64,000 nt of DNA from an uncultured Gemmata sp. (lineage in GTDB: Bacteria > Planctomycetota > Planctomycetia > Gemmatales > Gemmataceae), in NCBI GenBank assembly GCA_937924775.1, contig CALDUT010000004.1, forward strand, positions 1-64,000, given 5' to 3'. The notes beneath the pieces were generated by a model, which saw only the letters and a list, made by a program, of their open reading frames with translations, did no database searches and was not told where the DNA came from. Every line of letters begins with the position of its first letter. Within the stretch, counting starts at the first letter, position 1. This document shows, in pieces, positions 8,381-17,292 of this stretch. The translations under genes were made by a program, and so were the position numbers.

Positions 8381-8497
8381 GATAGTTAGCCCCCTGACAG
8401 ATGTCGCCAGGGAGCCTTAACGGCTTCTTAACCGCGGCCGCGACCCGCTTCGTTCACGAATTCCTGTGGTGTTGCGCAGGCGATAGAAAATTGACCT

Positions 8498-9898
8498 TCA
8501 GCGGCCCAGCAGGAATCGCAAAGCCATCTCCAAATCGGTATGCTCGAATACGAAGCCGCTGGCTAAGAGCTTCGCCGGTTGGACCTTCATACTGGCGAGC
8601 AGGGCTTCGTCCGCCACCTCGCCAAAGATCACCCGCAGGGCCGTACCTGGCAGCCACAGAAACGCCGGACGACTCAAAACTCGGCCCAAAGTCTTGGTGA
8701 AAGTCTGGTTCGTGACCGGGTTCGGACTCACCAGGTTCACCGGGCCTACGAGAGAGTCGGTGAAAAGAGCATGATGAATGGCCCCGATCAGATCGTGCAG
8801 AGTAATCCAGGGGGTCCACTGCTGCCCGCTGCCCAGAACGGCTCCTCCACCCATGCGGAAGGGCAGCAGTTGTTTGCCCAAAGCGCCCCCCTGGGGCGTG
8901 AGAACCACCCCGATCCGCAAATGGACCGTGCGGACAGCTGCCGCCTGCGCTGGCTCGCCTGCGGCTTCCCAAGCTCGGGCCACCTCCGGCAAGAACCCCT
9001 GACCGCTCGCCGATTCTTCCGTGAGTTTCTCCTCGCCCCGGTCGCCATAGTAGCCCACCGCGGAAGCACACAAAAACACCTTCGGACGGCGTTCCGCGGG
9101 CGTGGCCGCGATCGCCTCCGCGATGTGCCGGGTGGGAATGGTCCGGCTGTCCATGATTTTCCGCTTCTTGTCGTCGTTCCAGCGGCCTTCGGCCACATTC
9201 TCGCCAGCTAAATGAATGACGGCGTCGATGCCGTCGAAGATCCCCGGTGGCAGTGGCGCTTCGGGCTTCCACGCGATCCACGTCGTGCCGTCGTCGTAGG
9301 GAGGCGTTGCAGAACCGGTGACCAAACGCACCACCGAATGTCCCCCGGTGGCGAGGAAGGGCACCAGTTGCGAGCCGATGAGTCCGCGGCTGCCGGTGAC
9401 GGCGATCGTCTGCCGCGGACGGTCACGGAACCGCCGGTGGCGTTGGAGATCGCTGGCCGTCAGTGTGTGCCGGTAGCGGAACATCGCGGCCAGCCGCTTT
9501 TGGACCCAACAATCCCCGAAAAGCCGCCCCACCATCCCCAGCGGCAGGCGATATTCGATGTGATCTTCCAAAAACGACGCCTCTTCCCCATGGGGAATCA
9601 TCCGGTGCGTGTGATGCCAAAAGGCGAACGGGCCGCGGAGCTGGCGATCTTCAAACTGCCGCCCCGGTTGGAAGCCAAAGACTTCCGCAACCCACGTTGT
9701 CGCCAATGGCCCCACGGTGGCAGCCCGGATGGTCACGCGCAGACCCTCGGTTCCGAAGGTTCCCTCCTGCCGGACGATTTCCGCGCTCTCCCACGGTGGT
9801 TGCAGTCGCTGAAATGCCAGCGGGCGAGCATGCCACGCGTACAATTCTTCCGCCGACACGGGCATCGGCGAACGCAGGGTGAATGTGGAGTGGGGCAT
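8498..9898 (-). CDS. SRPBCC domain fused to TIGR01777-type epimerase (SDR family)
   Basis: A 466-residue two-domain protein. Residues 1-150 resemble an SRPBCC (START-like) ligand-binding domain. Residues about 163-460 are a TIGR01777/SulA-type extended SDR with the dinucleotide motif GSRGLIGSQL, followed by GIDAVIHLAGENV and the family-typical SAVGYYGDRGEE. The usual single-domain protein is about 300 residues; the SRPBCC fusion is a known variant. The substrate is unknown. The gene is divergent from hutH with 66 bp between starts, so the two may share a regulatory region. Confidence 0.85.
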   Translation of the reverse strand: MPHSTFTLRSPMPVSAEELYAWHARPLAFQRLQPPWESAEIVRQEGTFGTEGLRVTIRAATVGPLATTWVAEVFGFQPGRQFEDRQLRGPFAFWHHTHRMIPHGEEASFLEDHIEYRLPLGMVGRLFGDCWVQKRLAAMFRYRHTLTASDLQRHRRFRDRPRQTIAVTGSRGLIGSQLVPFLATGGHSVVRLVTGSATPPYDDGTTWIAWKPEAPLPPGIFDGIDAVIHLAGENVAEGRWNDDKKRKIMDSRTIPTRHIAEAIAATPAERRPKVFLCASAVGYYGDRGEEKLTEESASGQGFLPEVARAWEAAGEPAQAAAVRTVHLRIGVVLTPQGGALGKQLLPFRMGGGAVLGSGQQWTPWITLHDLIGAIHHALFTDSLVGPVNLVSPNPVTNQTFTKTLGRVLSRPAFLWLPGTALRVIFGEVADEALLASMKVQPAKLLASGFVFEHTDLEMALRFLLGR

Positions 9899-9964
9899 GG
9901 TCCAGGTCCGAAGAGTCGCACTCGCGGTGCTGGGCTGGCATCGCAGGTGCGGAGGTTAACCGCA

Positions 9965-11470
9965 ATGAGTGTTCCGCGTATCACGATTCGGCATTTATAC
10001 ACGGATTTAGCCGCCAGTATGGCGTATTTCGCCCACGATTCCTCCGCGGTGGAATGGAGCCGGGCGCGGGTGGAGGCGGCGTTGGCCGATGGGCAAGCCC
10101 ACTATGGCGTCAATACCGGCTTTGGAGCTTTGGCTCGCTGCCGGGTGGCCGACGATCAACTAGTCACACTGCAACGCAATTTGCTGCTCAGCCACGCTGT
10201 GGGGGTAGGGGATCCGGTACCGGTCGAGATTACGCGACTCATGCTGCAACTGAAAATTCATGCTTTAGGCTTAGGTTACTCCGGCATTTCGCTCGCGGCC
10301 TTCCGCCGTTTGCTCGATTTTCATCAGAATAACCTCGTGCCGGTGGTGCCCAGTCGCGGCAGTGTCGGGGCCTCGGGCGATTTGGCCCCCTTGGCGCATC
10401 TGTGCTTACCGTTGATCGGTTTAGGCGAATTTTGGGACGACGAAGGGAAAGGGAGCATCCCGGCGGCCGAGGTCCTGCGTTCCCACGCCTGGGCTCCCGT
10501 GGAATTGGCCCCCAAAGACGGGTTGGCCCTCATCAACGGCACACAGCTGATGTCGGCTTATGGGGCGTATGTGCTGGAACGTTGCAGCCGGCTGGTGGAT
10601 TATTTCGATCTGGCCGCGGCCATGTCGCTGGAGGCCCTGCAAGGTAGTATCCAGCCGTTCGATGAGCGGATTTACGCGGTTCGCCCACACCCGGGGCATG
10701 GGGTGGTTGCTGCCCATGTCCGCTTCTGGTTGCAAGAGAGTGAAATTCTCGAATCGCACCGCCATTGCGGCAAAGTGCAAGACCCATACTGCCTGCGGTG
10801 TGTACCCCAAGTGCATGGGGCCAGTCGCGATGCACTGGCGTATGCCACCCGCGTACTCGAAACGGAAATCAATGGCGTGACCGATAACCCGCTGGTGTTC
10901 GACAACGGCGAAATTGTTAGCGGGGGCAACTTCCACGGGCAGCCCCTGGCCCTGGCGCTCGACTTCGCAGCCATAGCACTGGCCGAGTATGCCAGCATTT
11001 CGGAACGCCGCATCTATTTGCTGCTCGAAGGTCACGATGGTTTACCGCGGCTGCTGATGCGGGAAACGGGGCTGAATTCTGGCTTCATGATCCCGCAGTA
11101 CACAGCCGCGGCTTTGGTCAGTGAAAACAAGGTACTGTGCCATCCGGCGAGCGTCGATTCAATTCCGACGAGTTTGGGTCAGGAAGATCATGTGAGTATG
11201 GGCAGTGTCGCGGCCTTGAAGTTGCTGCGGGTTTTGCGCAATGTGGAAATGGTCTTGGCGATCGAGTTCCTGACGGCGGCGCAGGCCCTCGACTACCGCC
11301 TCCCGTTGCGACCCGGCCGTGGGGTCGAACGGGCGCACCAGTGTATTCGCAGTGTCACCCAGCACCGCGAGAGCGATTATCTGTTCCAAGAGGATTTGCA
11401 ACGGATCGGCGAGCTGATCCACACACGAACCCTGCTCGACGCCGCCGGTCTGCCTCAAGACGGACCATGA
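9965..11470 (+). CDS. hutH: Histidine ammonia-lyase
   Basis: A 501-residue aromatic amino acid lyase that deaminates L-histidine to urocanate, the first step of histidine breakdown. The MIO cofactor-forming triad Ala-Ser-Gly is at 136-138 (SVGASGDLAPLAH). The N-terminal YGVNTGFG motif, NGTQLM and the FHGQP motif are all present. The start at 9965 follows GGAGG (9951-9955). The open frame continues far upstream, but that part is antisense to the SDR gene and is not used. No hutU, hutI or hutG lies next to it, so the gene is separated from the rest of the pathway. Related lyases acting on Tyr or Phe have similar sequence, and the HAL assignment is the most likely. Confidence 0.9.
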   Translation: MSVPRITIRHLYTDLAASMAYFAHDSSAVEWSRARVEAALADGQAHYGVNTGFGALARCRVADDQLVTLQRNLLLSHAVGVGDPVPVEITRLMLQLKIHALGLGYSGISLAAFRRLLDFHQNNLVPVVPSRGSVGASGDLAPLAHLCLPLIGLGEFWDDEGKGSIPAAEVLRSHAWAPVELAPKDGLALINGTQLMSAYGAYVLERCSRLVDYFDLAAAMSLEALQGSIQPFDERIYAVRPHPGHGVVAAHVRFWLQESEILESHRHCGKVQDPYCLRCVPQVHGASRDALAYATRVLETEINGVTDNPLVFDNGEIVSGGNFHGQPLALALDFAAIALAEYASISERRIYLLLEGHDGLPRLLMRETGLNSGFMIPQYTAAALVSENKVLCHPASVDSIPTSLGQEDHVSMGSVAALKLLRVLRNVEMVLAIEFLTAAQALDYRLPLRPGRGVERAHQCIRSVTQHRESDYLFQEDLQRIGELIHTRTLLDAAGLPQDGP

Positions 11471-11566
11471 GCCGCCGTGCAGGACCGCACCGACGTCCTC
11501 AGACCCAGGAACGAGGGAATCCCCGGGCGCCGGCTCGGTGTGACCGACTGTACTGGTCGCAAGATG

Positions 11567-11590
11567 GCGGGCATGCGGGCCGATGCCCGC
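11567..11590. terminator. Hairpin after hutH (convergent genes)
   Basis: GCGGGCAT-(8)-ATGCCCGC is a perfect 8-bp stem about 95 bp after the hutH stop, between two convergent genes. No T-run follows, so termination is inferred from position only. Confidence 0.35.
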
Positions 11591-11687
11591 ACGATCCGCG
11601 GACTGCCGAGGAGCATGCCCGCGCAAAACGCCAGCGCAGGTCTTTTCAAGGGTTTGGAATTGTAGCTTCATCGTGCTTATCGCCGGT

Positions 11688-12536
11688 TCACTTCTTGTCA
11701 GGAAGAGCCTCGAATTTCAGCTTCATTGTGCCTTTGGCATCCACCGTTTGATCGCCCGTAACGAGTTGGAACGTGACATCGACATCGGCGGTTCCGGACG
11801 TCCATTCTTTGCGCTGGGTGTCGTACAGCAGCGCCCCCTTCAAGTTGTACTTGGCGTCTTTGATGACGCCGCCGCCTTCGGCTTTTACATTGTCGGCATG
11901 GAGTATGCCGGTGGCTTGAACGGTCTGGCCCTCACGGCCTCCCGCCACTTTCTTGAGTGTGACGGTTCCGGTGGCTAAACCTTGCCCCGCACTGACACTG
12001 CTTTCCGTTTCCCATTGCTCTTTATCCGCGAAGTAGGGGGGGTGGAAGAAGGTGGCGTTGGCAATCATTCCGGTATCGATGGCGATTTTCGCCCCCGGCT
12101 TGGCGAGGATTGTTCGTTTGAGTTCTTTACCGTTGGCATCCACTTCGATCTTGCAGAGCGGGGTTTCGAACGTGTCGCGGAGCAGTGTTTGGAGTTCTTC
12201 AGGGGCTTCCTCGAAGGGGATGTTCAATTTTCGGCCTGCCTGCACACCGAACATGCCAGCCCGGCTCATCGTGGTTTTCATCAGCTGCCGGTTGCCGGCT
12301 TTCATGTCCACTTCCAAGGTGAAGAGGGCCAGTGTGCGGGTAGAGCCCTCGGTTTTCCATTGGTACTCGAAGCCGCTGTAAGCTTTCAACGTCTCGCTCT
12401 GACCACCGGCTTGCATGGTGAAGTCGGAGTCGACCCCGAGTTTGAATTTATTGACCGTCGCCGGCGGATCCGCCGCCAGACTCTGCAGACTCATCGCGGC
12501 ACACGCCGTGACGGTGGCGACAAAGCGAATCCACAT
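11688..12536 (-). CDS. Secreted protein of unknown function
   Basis: A 282-residue protein with a Sec signal peptide (hydrophobic stretch followed by SLAADPP, cleavage near residue 21). The rest is rich in beta-strand patterns (DSDFTMQAGGQSETL, GQGLATGTVTLKKV, SGTADVDVTFQLV) and has no recognised catalytic motif. It lies 28 bp downstream of the kinase gene at 12565-14055 on the same strand, so the two are probably co-transcribed and may be functionally linked. A GAAAGGAG precedes the ATG (GGAGaattcc on the sense strand). Confidence 0.7.
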   Translation of the reverse strand: MWIRFVATVTACAAMSLQSLAADPPATVNKFKLGVDSDFTMQAGGQSETLKAYSGFEYQWKTEGSTRTLALFTLEVDMKAGNRQLMKTTMSRAGMFGVQAGRKLNIPFEEAPEELQTLLRDTFETPLCKIEVDANGKELKRTILAKPGAKIAIDTGMIANATFFHPPYFADKEQWETESSVSAGQGLATGTVTLKKVAGGREGQTVQATGILHADNVKAEGGGVIKDAKYNLKGALLYDTQRKEWTSGTADVDVTFQLVTGDQTVDAKGTMKLKFEALPDKK

Positions 12537-12564
12537 GGAATTCTCCTGAAATGAAAGGAGGGGG

Positions 12565-14055
12565 TTACTCGCTATTAGCGAGCGGCTGATCGGCAGGTAC
12601 CAATTCCCGTAATTTTCCCAGCAATTGCTTCATCGTGATGCCGGGGTCGACCAAAACCACCGTGTTCGGTCCTTCCCGGACCAGGCTGCGCCAGGGCGTT
12701 TGCTCCTCGGAGAGGAGCAGAAAGGCACTCACTTCCATGCCGACCTGACCGGCGATGCGGAGAACGTCGTTGAAGGCATCGACGCCTTCCCGGCCCACGG
12801 TCCGAGCATCCACGATCAGGGCGTGATAAGCCTGCTGTTTGTAGCGTTTAGGAGCCTGGGTGGGGTCGATCGACAGCCACACGCGATAGCCCCGTTCGCG
12901 GAGTTTTTCCCGGAACGCATCCTGTAATTTGGGGTTTTGCTCGACCACGAAAACCGTTTTCGGCCCGATCGGGTTGCGGTTCTCGGTTCCCTGTGTTGTC
13001 AAGTCGACACGGCAAGCCTGAACAGCTTCGAGGAGCTGCCCTGGGGTTTGGAAGCGTTGGGTCGGATCGAAAGCGACCATCCTGGCCAGCAACCGCATCA
13101 CCAGCGGGGGGATGCCCAACTGCGGACCGCGAAGGCGCAGAGTGTCTTCCACATCCCGATAGCGTTGCGGTTGCATCCGGGCCTGGCGGTCGCGGGTCAC
13201 GGGCATCAGTGGTTCTCCGGTCAGGCATTCATATAGCACGCAACCGAGAAAGTAAATGTCGCTGCGGACGTCGCCGGGTTTCTGCCCGGTGGCTTTCTCC
13301 AGACCCGCGTAATCGACTGTGCGGTCCACCGCGACGTCTTCATCCGCTTCGATTTGCCGCTGCAAATGCACGGCCGTACTGGAGCTGATTTCCGCCAAGC
13401 CGAAATCCACCAGTTTCGCTTGCCCGGTGGGAACGGCAATCAAAATGTTCGTTGGTTTGATGTCGCGGTGCGTCAATCCGCGCGTGAAGGCGTAATTCAG
13501 CCCCTGAACGCATTCATCGAGAATCCGCAGGGCTTCATCAGCAGCGAGCTTTTTGCGGGCTTGTAACAAATCCCGCAGGTTCCCGCCTTCGATAAACTCC
13601 ATGACAATGAAGTATTGACCGGTTTGCGCGTCCTGATTGACTGCCAGAACCGAGACGATGTTCGGATGGCGAATCGACAAACCCAGGCGGCCTTCCCGCA
13701 TGAACAGGTCGACCTTCTGTTTGTCCATCGTCCACTTGTTGCGCAGAACCTTGACGGCCACCACCTGCCCGGTCCGCGGGTCGTCGCCACGGTAGACGCG
13801 GCCAAAGCTCCCAGAGGCGATTTTGTACAAAATCCGGTAGCCGCCCAAAAAATAGCCATCAAGATCGCCTTTGAGCAGCTTCCGCGCTTGCCAGGGCGTG
13901 AGGTATTTGCGCCGTTCAAACAGCCGGATGAGGTCTGCCGCGGGGGCTTTTTTGTCGTCCAACTCCGTCAGGCATTCGCGAACTTGGTCGTCGCTGACCA
14001 AACCCAGACGCAACGCGAGTTGACCAATACCAGAAGCATCAAGATTAACAGACAT
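12565..14055 (-). CDS. Ser/Thr protein kinase with C-terminal pseudo-receiver domain
   Basis: A 496-residue protein when started at MSVNLD (14055); an upstream in-frame ATG at 14088 is less natural. Residues 1-65 form a small helical domain ending in TPWQARKLLKG, a lead-in often seen in planctomycete kinases. Residues 70-345 are a Hanks kinase with GSFGRVYRG, Lys102, HRDIKPTN (Asp198) and DFG (Asp217). Residues about 366-486 resemble a response-regulator receiver (KTVFVVEQN, ALIVDARTV with Asp416, FLLLSEE). The acidic pair is reduced to Glu-Gln, and the conserved Lys is replaced in VLVDPG. The receiver is therefore probably not phosphorylated in the usual way. No transmembrane helix is seen. 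Confidence 0.87.
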   Translation of the reverse strand: MSVNLDASGIGQLALRLGLVSDDQVRECLTELDDKKAPAADLIRLFERRKYLTPWQARKLLKGDLDGYFLGGYRILYKIASGSFGRVYRGDDPRTGQVVAVKVLRNKWTMDKQKVDLFMREGRLGLSIRHPNIVSVLAVNQDAQTGQYFIVMEFIEGGNLRDLLQARKKLAADEALRILDECVQGLNYAFTRGLTHRDIKPTNILIAVPTGQAKLVDFGLAEISSSTAVHLQRQIEADEDVAVDRTVDYAGLEKATGQKPGDVRSDIYFLGCVLYECLTGEPLMPVTRDRQARMQPQRYRDVEDTLRLRGPQLGIPPLVMRLLARMVAFDPTQRFQTPGQLLEAVQACRVDLTTQGTENRNPIGPKTVFVVEQNPKLQDAFREKLRERGYRVWLSIDPTQAPKRYKQQAYHALIVDARTVGREGVDAFNDVLRIAGQVGMEVSAFLLLSEEQTPWRSLVREGPNTVVLVDPGITMKQLLGKLRELVPADQPLANSE

Positions 14056-14263
14056 ACCCGCGACGATTGGAGAATGAAAGAAAATCACCGCATCAGGTCG
14101 GCTCTGGATACCTTACCACTGCCGGGCCACTCACGCAATTGGCCGCGGATCGCTTCACTGTGAGGATTTCGCCCACCGTCGGCATAGCCCCACCCCAGCG
14201 GGACCCGCCTCAAGGGGGGGCACTGGCCCCATTCTGAAGAACAACCTCAAGGGATACAAAGAC

Positions 14264-15019
14264 TTAGAACGAAACTCGCGGCGGCACCAGTTCGTACACC
14301 GCGACTGGTCGCGGATCCGAACCGCCTCCCAGCGACCAACGGGCATAGCGCACCTGCCAACCCGCGGCTTCCAGGCTCTCCAGAAGCCGCAAGCTCGACG
14401 GTCGGTAAGGGTCCGCGATCAGCAACCGGCCCCCGGGGGCCAAATTCGTGTGGAAAATGTGCCGCAATTGGTCATGCAGCGTATCGGCATACAGAATATC
14501 CGACCCGATGATCCAATCGTAACAGGCACGATCAGTCCATTCCGCCCAATCCGCGACCCGGTATTCGATACTGTGAATGCCGTTGCGTTCGCCGTTCATC
14601 CGACTCACGGCAAGGATCAACTCCGAGCGATCGGTTTGAACGACCCGAGCCCCCAACGCTGCGGCCACCAATCCCGGCAGCCCGGTCCCGGCTCCCAGCT
14701 CCAGCACCGAGTGGCCACGAAATTCCCCGGCCCGTATCGCAATGTCATGGGCCAGGGCAATTGCCGCCGGCCACAGGACGATGCCATAAGGGGCCCGATT
14801 CTCAGTTTGATGGAGAAACCGCGTTTCTTCCTCCAGGCTGATGACCGTGGTGGTATGCAGAAGGGACAGTTCCCGGTCGCCCACCCTCAGTCGGCATTCT
14901 GCCAGTGGGAAATCCCCCATGCTAGTACCCAGAACCGGCGGCTGTTGCGCACCCTGCATTGTCATCATCCTGCGGTGGATCCGCGAGAGTGCCGAAAGGA
15001 GACACCCGCGAGCGGTCAT
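14264..15019 (-). CDS. SAM-dependent methyltransferase (METTL21/FAM86-like)
   Basis: A seven-beta-strand methyltransferase of 251 residues if started at 15019. The SAM-binding motif I is VLELGAGTGLPGLVAA. An acidic loop after strand 2 (VVQTDRSE) and the motif DWIIGSDILYAD follow, as in the lysine-methyltransferase group containing METTL21 and FAM86, which suggests a protein substrate. The ATG at 15019-15017 overlaps the TGA of the upstream gene (ATGA), supporting translational coupling. Later Met codons (near MGDFPLAE) are alternative starts because the first 45 residues show little conservation character. Confidence 0.75.
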   Translation of the reverse strand: MTARGCLLSALSRIHRRMMTMQGAQQPPVLGTSMGDFPLAECRLRVGDRELSLLHTTTVISLEEETRFLHQTENRAPYGIVLWPAAIALAHDIAIRAGEFRGHSVLELGAGTGLPGLVAAALGARVVQTDRSELILAVSRMNGERNGIHSIEYRVADWAEWTDRACYDWIIGSDILYADTLHDQLRHIFHTNLAPGGRLLIADPYRPSSLRLLESLEAAGWQVRYARWSLGGGSDPRPVAVYELVPPRVSF

Positions 15020-15516
15020 CGCCGCCGCGCGTGGTCCCAACACCACGCAAACAGCAAATCCCACTCGAGCTGTTGTACGCGTTGGGCGATGGCTTCGTCT
15101 TCGCGGCCCGTGTCGCGGACGCGCTCACAGAAGTCCACAAAAGCTTCGGGCGACGTGAACGCATAACCCACACCGGGGGCGGATTCCCGCAATTGCGTCA
15201 GTACTGGGTGGTTCCCCACGCGGCGAAACCAATACTTGCTGTTCCAGGCATCCGGTTCCCGACGATGCATGATGGCATGCCAGAAATTCCGATCCGGATC
15301 GCTTTCATCGGCTTGACTGATGGCATGGGATTCGTCAAGGAAGTCGAAACGCAGCCACAGACCCGCGGCACAGGACGGCGGCAGCTCTGTGCAAACCGCC
15401 GCGATCGACGCCCGCAGCGGCTCACACGCCCGCCCCGGGCCCAGCGCCACGGGATGGTCCACGCAGAGTAATTCCCTCACCGCAGCCGGATAGTTCGGCA
15501 TCACCCGATTCTCCAT
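15016..15516 (-). CDS. Conserved-looking hypothetical protein, coupled to methyltransferase
   Basis: A 166-residue soluble protein with no recognised domain. It is rich in Trp, His, Asp and Arg (for example DRNFWHAIMHRREPDAWNSK), a composition typical of real folded proteins rather than chance frames. A four-base ATGA overlap links it to the methyltransferase, which may modify it or act with it. Weakly protein-like sequence continues upstream in another frame (see 15422-15715), so the true N-terminus is not certain. Confidence 0.6.
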   Translation of the reverse strand: MENRVMPNYPAAVRELLCVDHPVALGPGRACEPLRASIAAVCTELPPSCAAGLWLRFDFLDESHAISQADESDPDRNFWHAIMHRREPDAWNSKYWFRRVGNHPVLTQLRESAPGVGYAFTSPEAFVDFCERVRDTGREDEAIAQRVQQLEWDLLFAWCWDHARRR

Positions 15517-15982
15517 GACGCCATTGCTCCACTCGGTAATCGACGTTGTATCGCCAGAGCCATTGATCTACCATCCGTGGTTCGGGCCCACAACACCCTG
15601 AAGCAGGCAAATTCGGCCCCAGATAAAAGTCGGTGGCGTTGATTACCCAGGAGTTCCTACCCCCAGCCCCTTGAGATGGCAAACCTGGGTCGGGATTACC
15701 CCCACCAGCTCCCATCGGGCGATCGTGTCCCGGGTTCGGCAGGATACCGGACCGAAGGATTTCGGCGTCAAACCCAAATGGTGGATCGGGAAGCAGACGT
15801 CTGGGCGGCTGAACTCGGTACCGCTACTTGCCTAAAGACTATGAGCGGACCACGCCGAGCTGCAGCCCGTTTATGTCTGTGGCGAAGATCCCTAGGATGC
15901 TCCGCCGCCTCACAAGCTAATCTTGCTTTGAGGACAGGCTTTTCGGGAAGTGGCCCTCGCGGGGCTTCCTCGCCGTTAGGGA
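15517..15982. other. Region without a clear gene
   Basis: About 465 bp between two minus-strand genes. A minus-strand frame entering from 15715 contains a stretch that looks protein-like (VINATDFYLGPNLPASGCC), but it lacks a plausible full-length gene. Nothing else is identified. A GC-rich region near 15950-15975 could aid termination of nearby transcripts. Confidence 0.4.
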
Positions 15983-17221
15983 TCAGCCGGTTTGGGGAAG
16001 CCCGGTGGTGGCTTTGAGCATTTCCAAGAGCTTGTGGGCACATGCCGTGGCGAACGCCGGGTCGTTGATGTGGTTATCGAGTTCCACCACCTCGACATTT
16101 GGGGCGATCCAATGGCGTAGACTTGCAAAAAGCGCGGCATCCGCTTCCGGCCACCAGAACGGTTTTCCTTCGGCATCAATCGCGGAAACACCCTTCAGTG
16201 GAATCATGACGCAGGTGGGGCCGCGGGCGGCGCTGGTTTTTTCCGCAATGCTTTTGCCAAGGCGATCCATTTCCTCGGGTGTGGTCCGCATCAGCGTGAC
16301 AGTCGGGTTATGCTGATAGAGCAACCGGTGCTTGTACCGATCGGGTACACTATCGCGGGGGCCGAAGTTGACCATGTCGAGCGCGCCGAGGGAAACCACT
16401 TGGGGAATGCCTTTCAAGCCCGCGGCCGTGAGTCGATCCGCGCCGGCACTGAGAATGCCGCCGGCGAGTTCATCGGCCAATTCGGTTGTGGTGATGTCGA
16501 GAACACCAGCCAAAAGCCCATCGCGGATCAGCTCTTCCATTGTCCGGCCGCCGGTACCGGTGGCGTGGAAGACCAACACTTCATACCCCGCGGCTTCGAG
16601 AATGCCCCGTGCGATTTCGACACACGGCGTAGTGACACCGAACATAGTCGCGGCAATCACCGGTCGATCGATCCCCTCCACGGGTGTCGGGCGAGCCTTC
16701 GCGACAACCATACCGGCCATCGCGGCGATGGCATTATCGAGTACCGCACGACTGATACGATTGATTCCGGCGATGTCCACCACCGAATACATCATCAGGA
16801 TGTCGCGGGTGCCGACGTAGGGCTGGACCGGCCCGCTGGCGAGCGTGCTGACCATCAGTTTGGGAACACCGACCGGCAAGGCCCGCATGGCGGCGGTGCC
16901 GATGGTGGTTCCCGCGGAACCACCGAGACTCAGCACCCCCGTGATTTTCCCTTCGCTATAAAGTTGCGAGGCGATCTTAGCCACCCCCACTGCGGCCCGT
17001 GCGATGGCTTGGCCGCGATCCTGGGTGGCTTTCACCTGGTCGTAATTCGCGCCGGCGGCGGAAAATATACTCTCGCGTGAAATATCCGGCGTGAATGCCG
17101 GTGGCCCGATCACGCCGGCATCAGCGACCAATACCGGTACGCCCGTGGCCCGCAGTTGATCGCGGACATAGGCGAACTCCTTCCCTTTCGTATCGAGCGT
17201 GCCCACGAGCAAGACGGCCAT
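15983..17221 (-). CDS. UPF0261 / Tm-1-like ATP-binding domain protein
   Basis: A 412-residue protein matching the UPF0261 family from end to end: MAVLLVGTLDTKGKEFAYVRDQL at the start, the nucleotide-binding-type GGSAGTTIG, MVSTLASGPVQPYVG, the ATMFGVTTPCVE region and VFHATGTGGRTMEELI. In the tomato antiviral protein Tm-1 this domain is joined to a TIM-barrel domain. A protein matching that second half is encoded nearby at 17911-18771. In bacteria the biochemical role is not settled, and a metabolic role is likely. It is transcribed away from the small membrane protein gene, leaving 71 bp between starts. Confidence 0.88.
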   Translation of the reverse strand: MAVLLVGTLDTKGKEFAYVRDQLRATGVPVLVADAGVIGPPAFTPDISRESIFSAAGANYDQVKATQDRGQAIARAAVGVAKIASQLYSEGKITGVLSLGGSAGTTIGTAAMRALPVGVPKLMVSTLASGPVQPYVGTRDILMMYSVVDIAGINRISRAVLDNAIAAMAGMVVAKARPTPVEGIDRPVIAATMFGVTTPCVEIARGILEAAGYEVLVFHATGTGGRTMEELIRDGLLAGVLDITTTELADELAGGILSAGADRLTAAGLKGIPQVVSLGALDMVNFGPRDSVPDRYKHRLLYQHNPTVTLMRTTPEEMDRLGKSIAEKTSAARGPTCVMIPLKGVSAIDAEGKPFWWPEADAALFASLRHWIAPNVEVVELDNHINDPAFATACAHKLLEMLKATTGLPQTG

Positions 17222-17292
17222 AGTCTGTCTCCGCGAACAGGTTTTGCGTGTTATGTTACACCAGAAGCCCCGCGGCCTCCGCGAGAATTGCC

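Noticed and set aside
8390-8415. GACA-GA-TGTC palindrome within CCCTG...CAGGG after the kinase-FGE gene
   Set aside because: It shares the GACA/TGTC words with the 17-bp palindromes but in reversed order and spacing, so it is not counted as a fourth copy. As a terminator it has only a 5-bp outer stem and no T-run.
9212-9964. Upstream part of the long frame containing hutH
   Set aside because: It is antisense to the SRPBCC-SDR gene. The lyase fold starts at 9965, directly behind a ribosome binding site.
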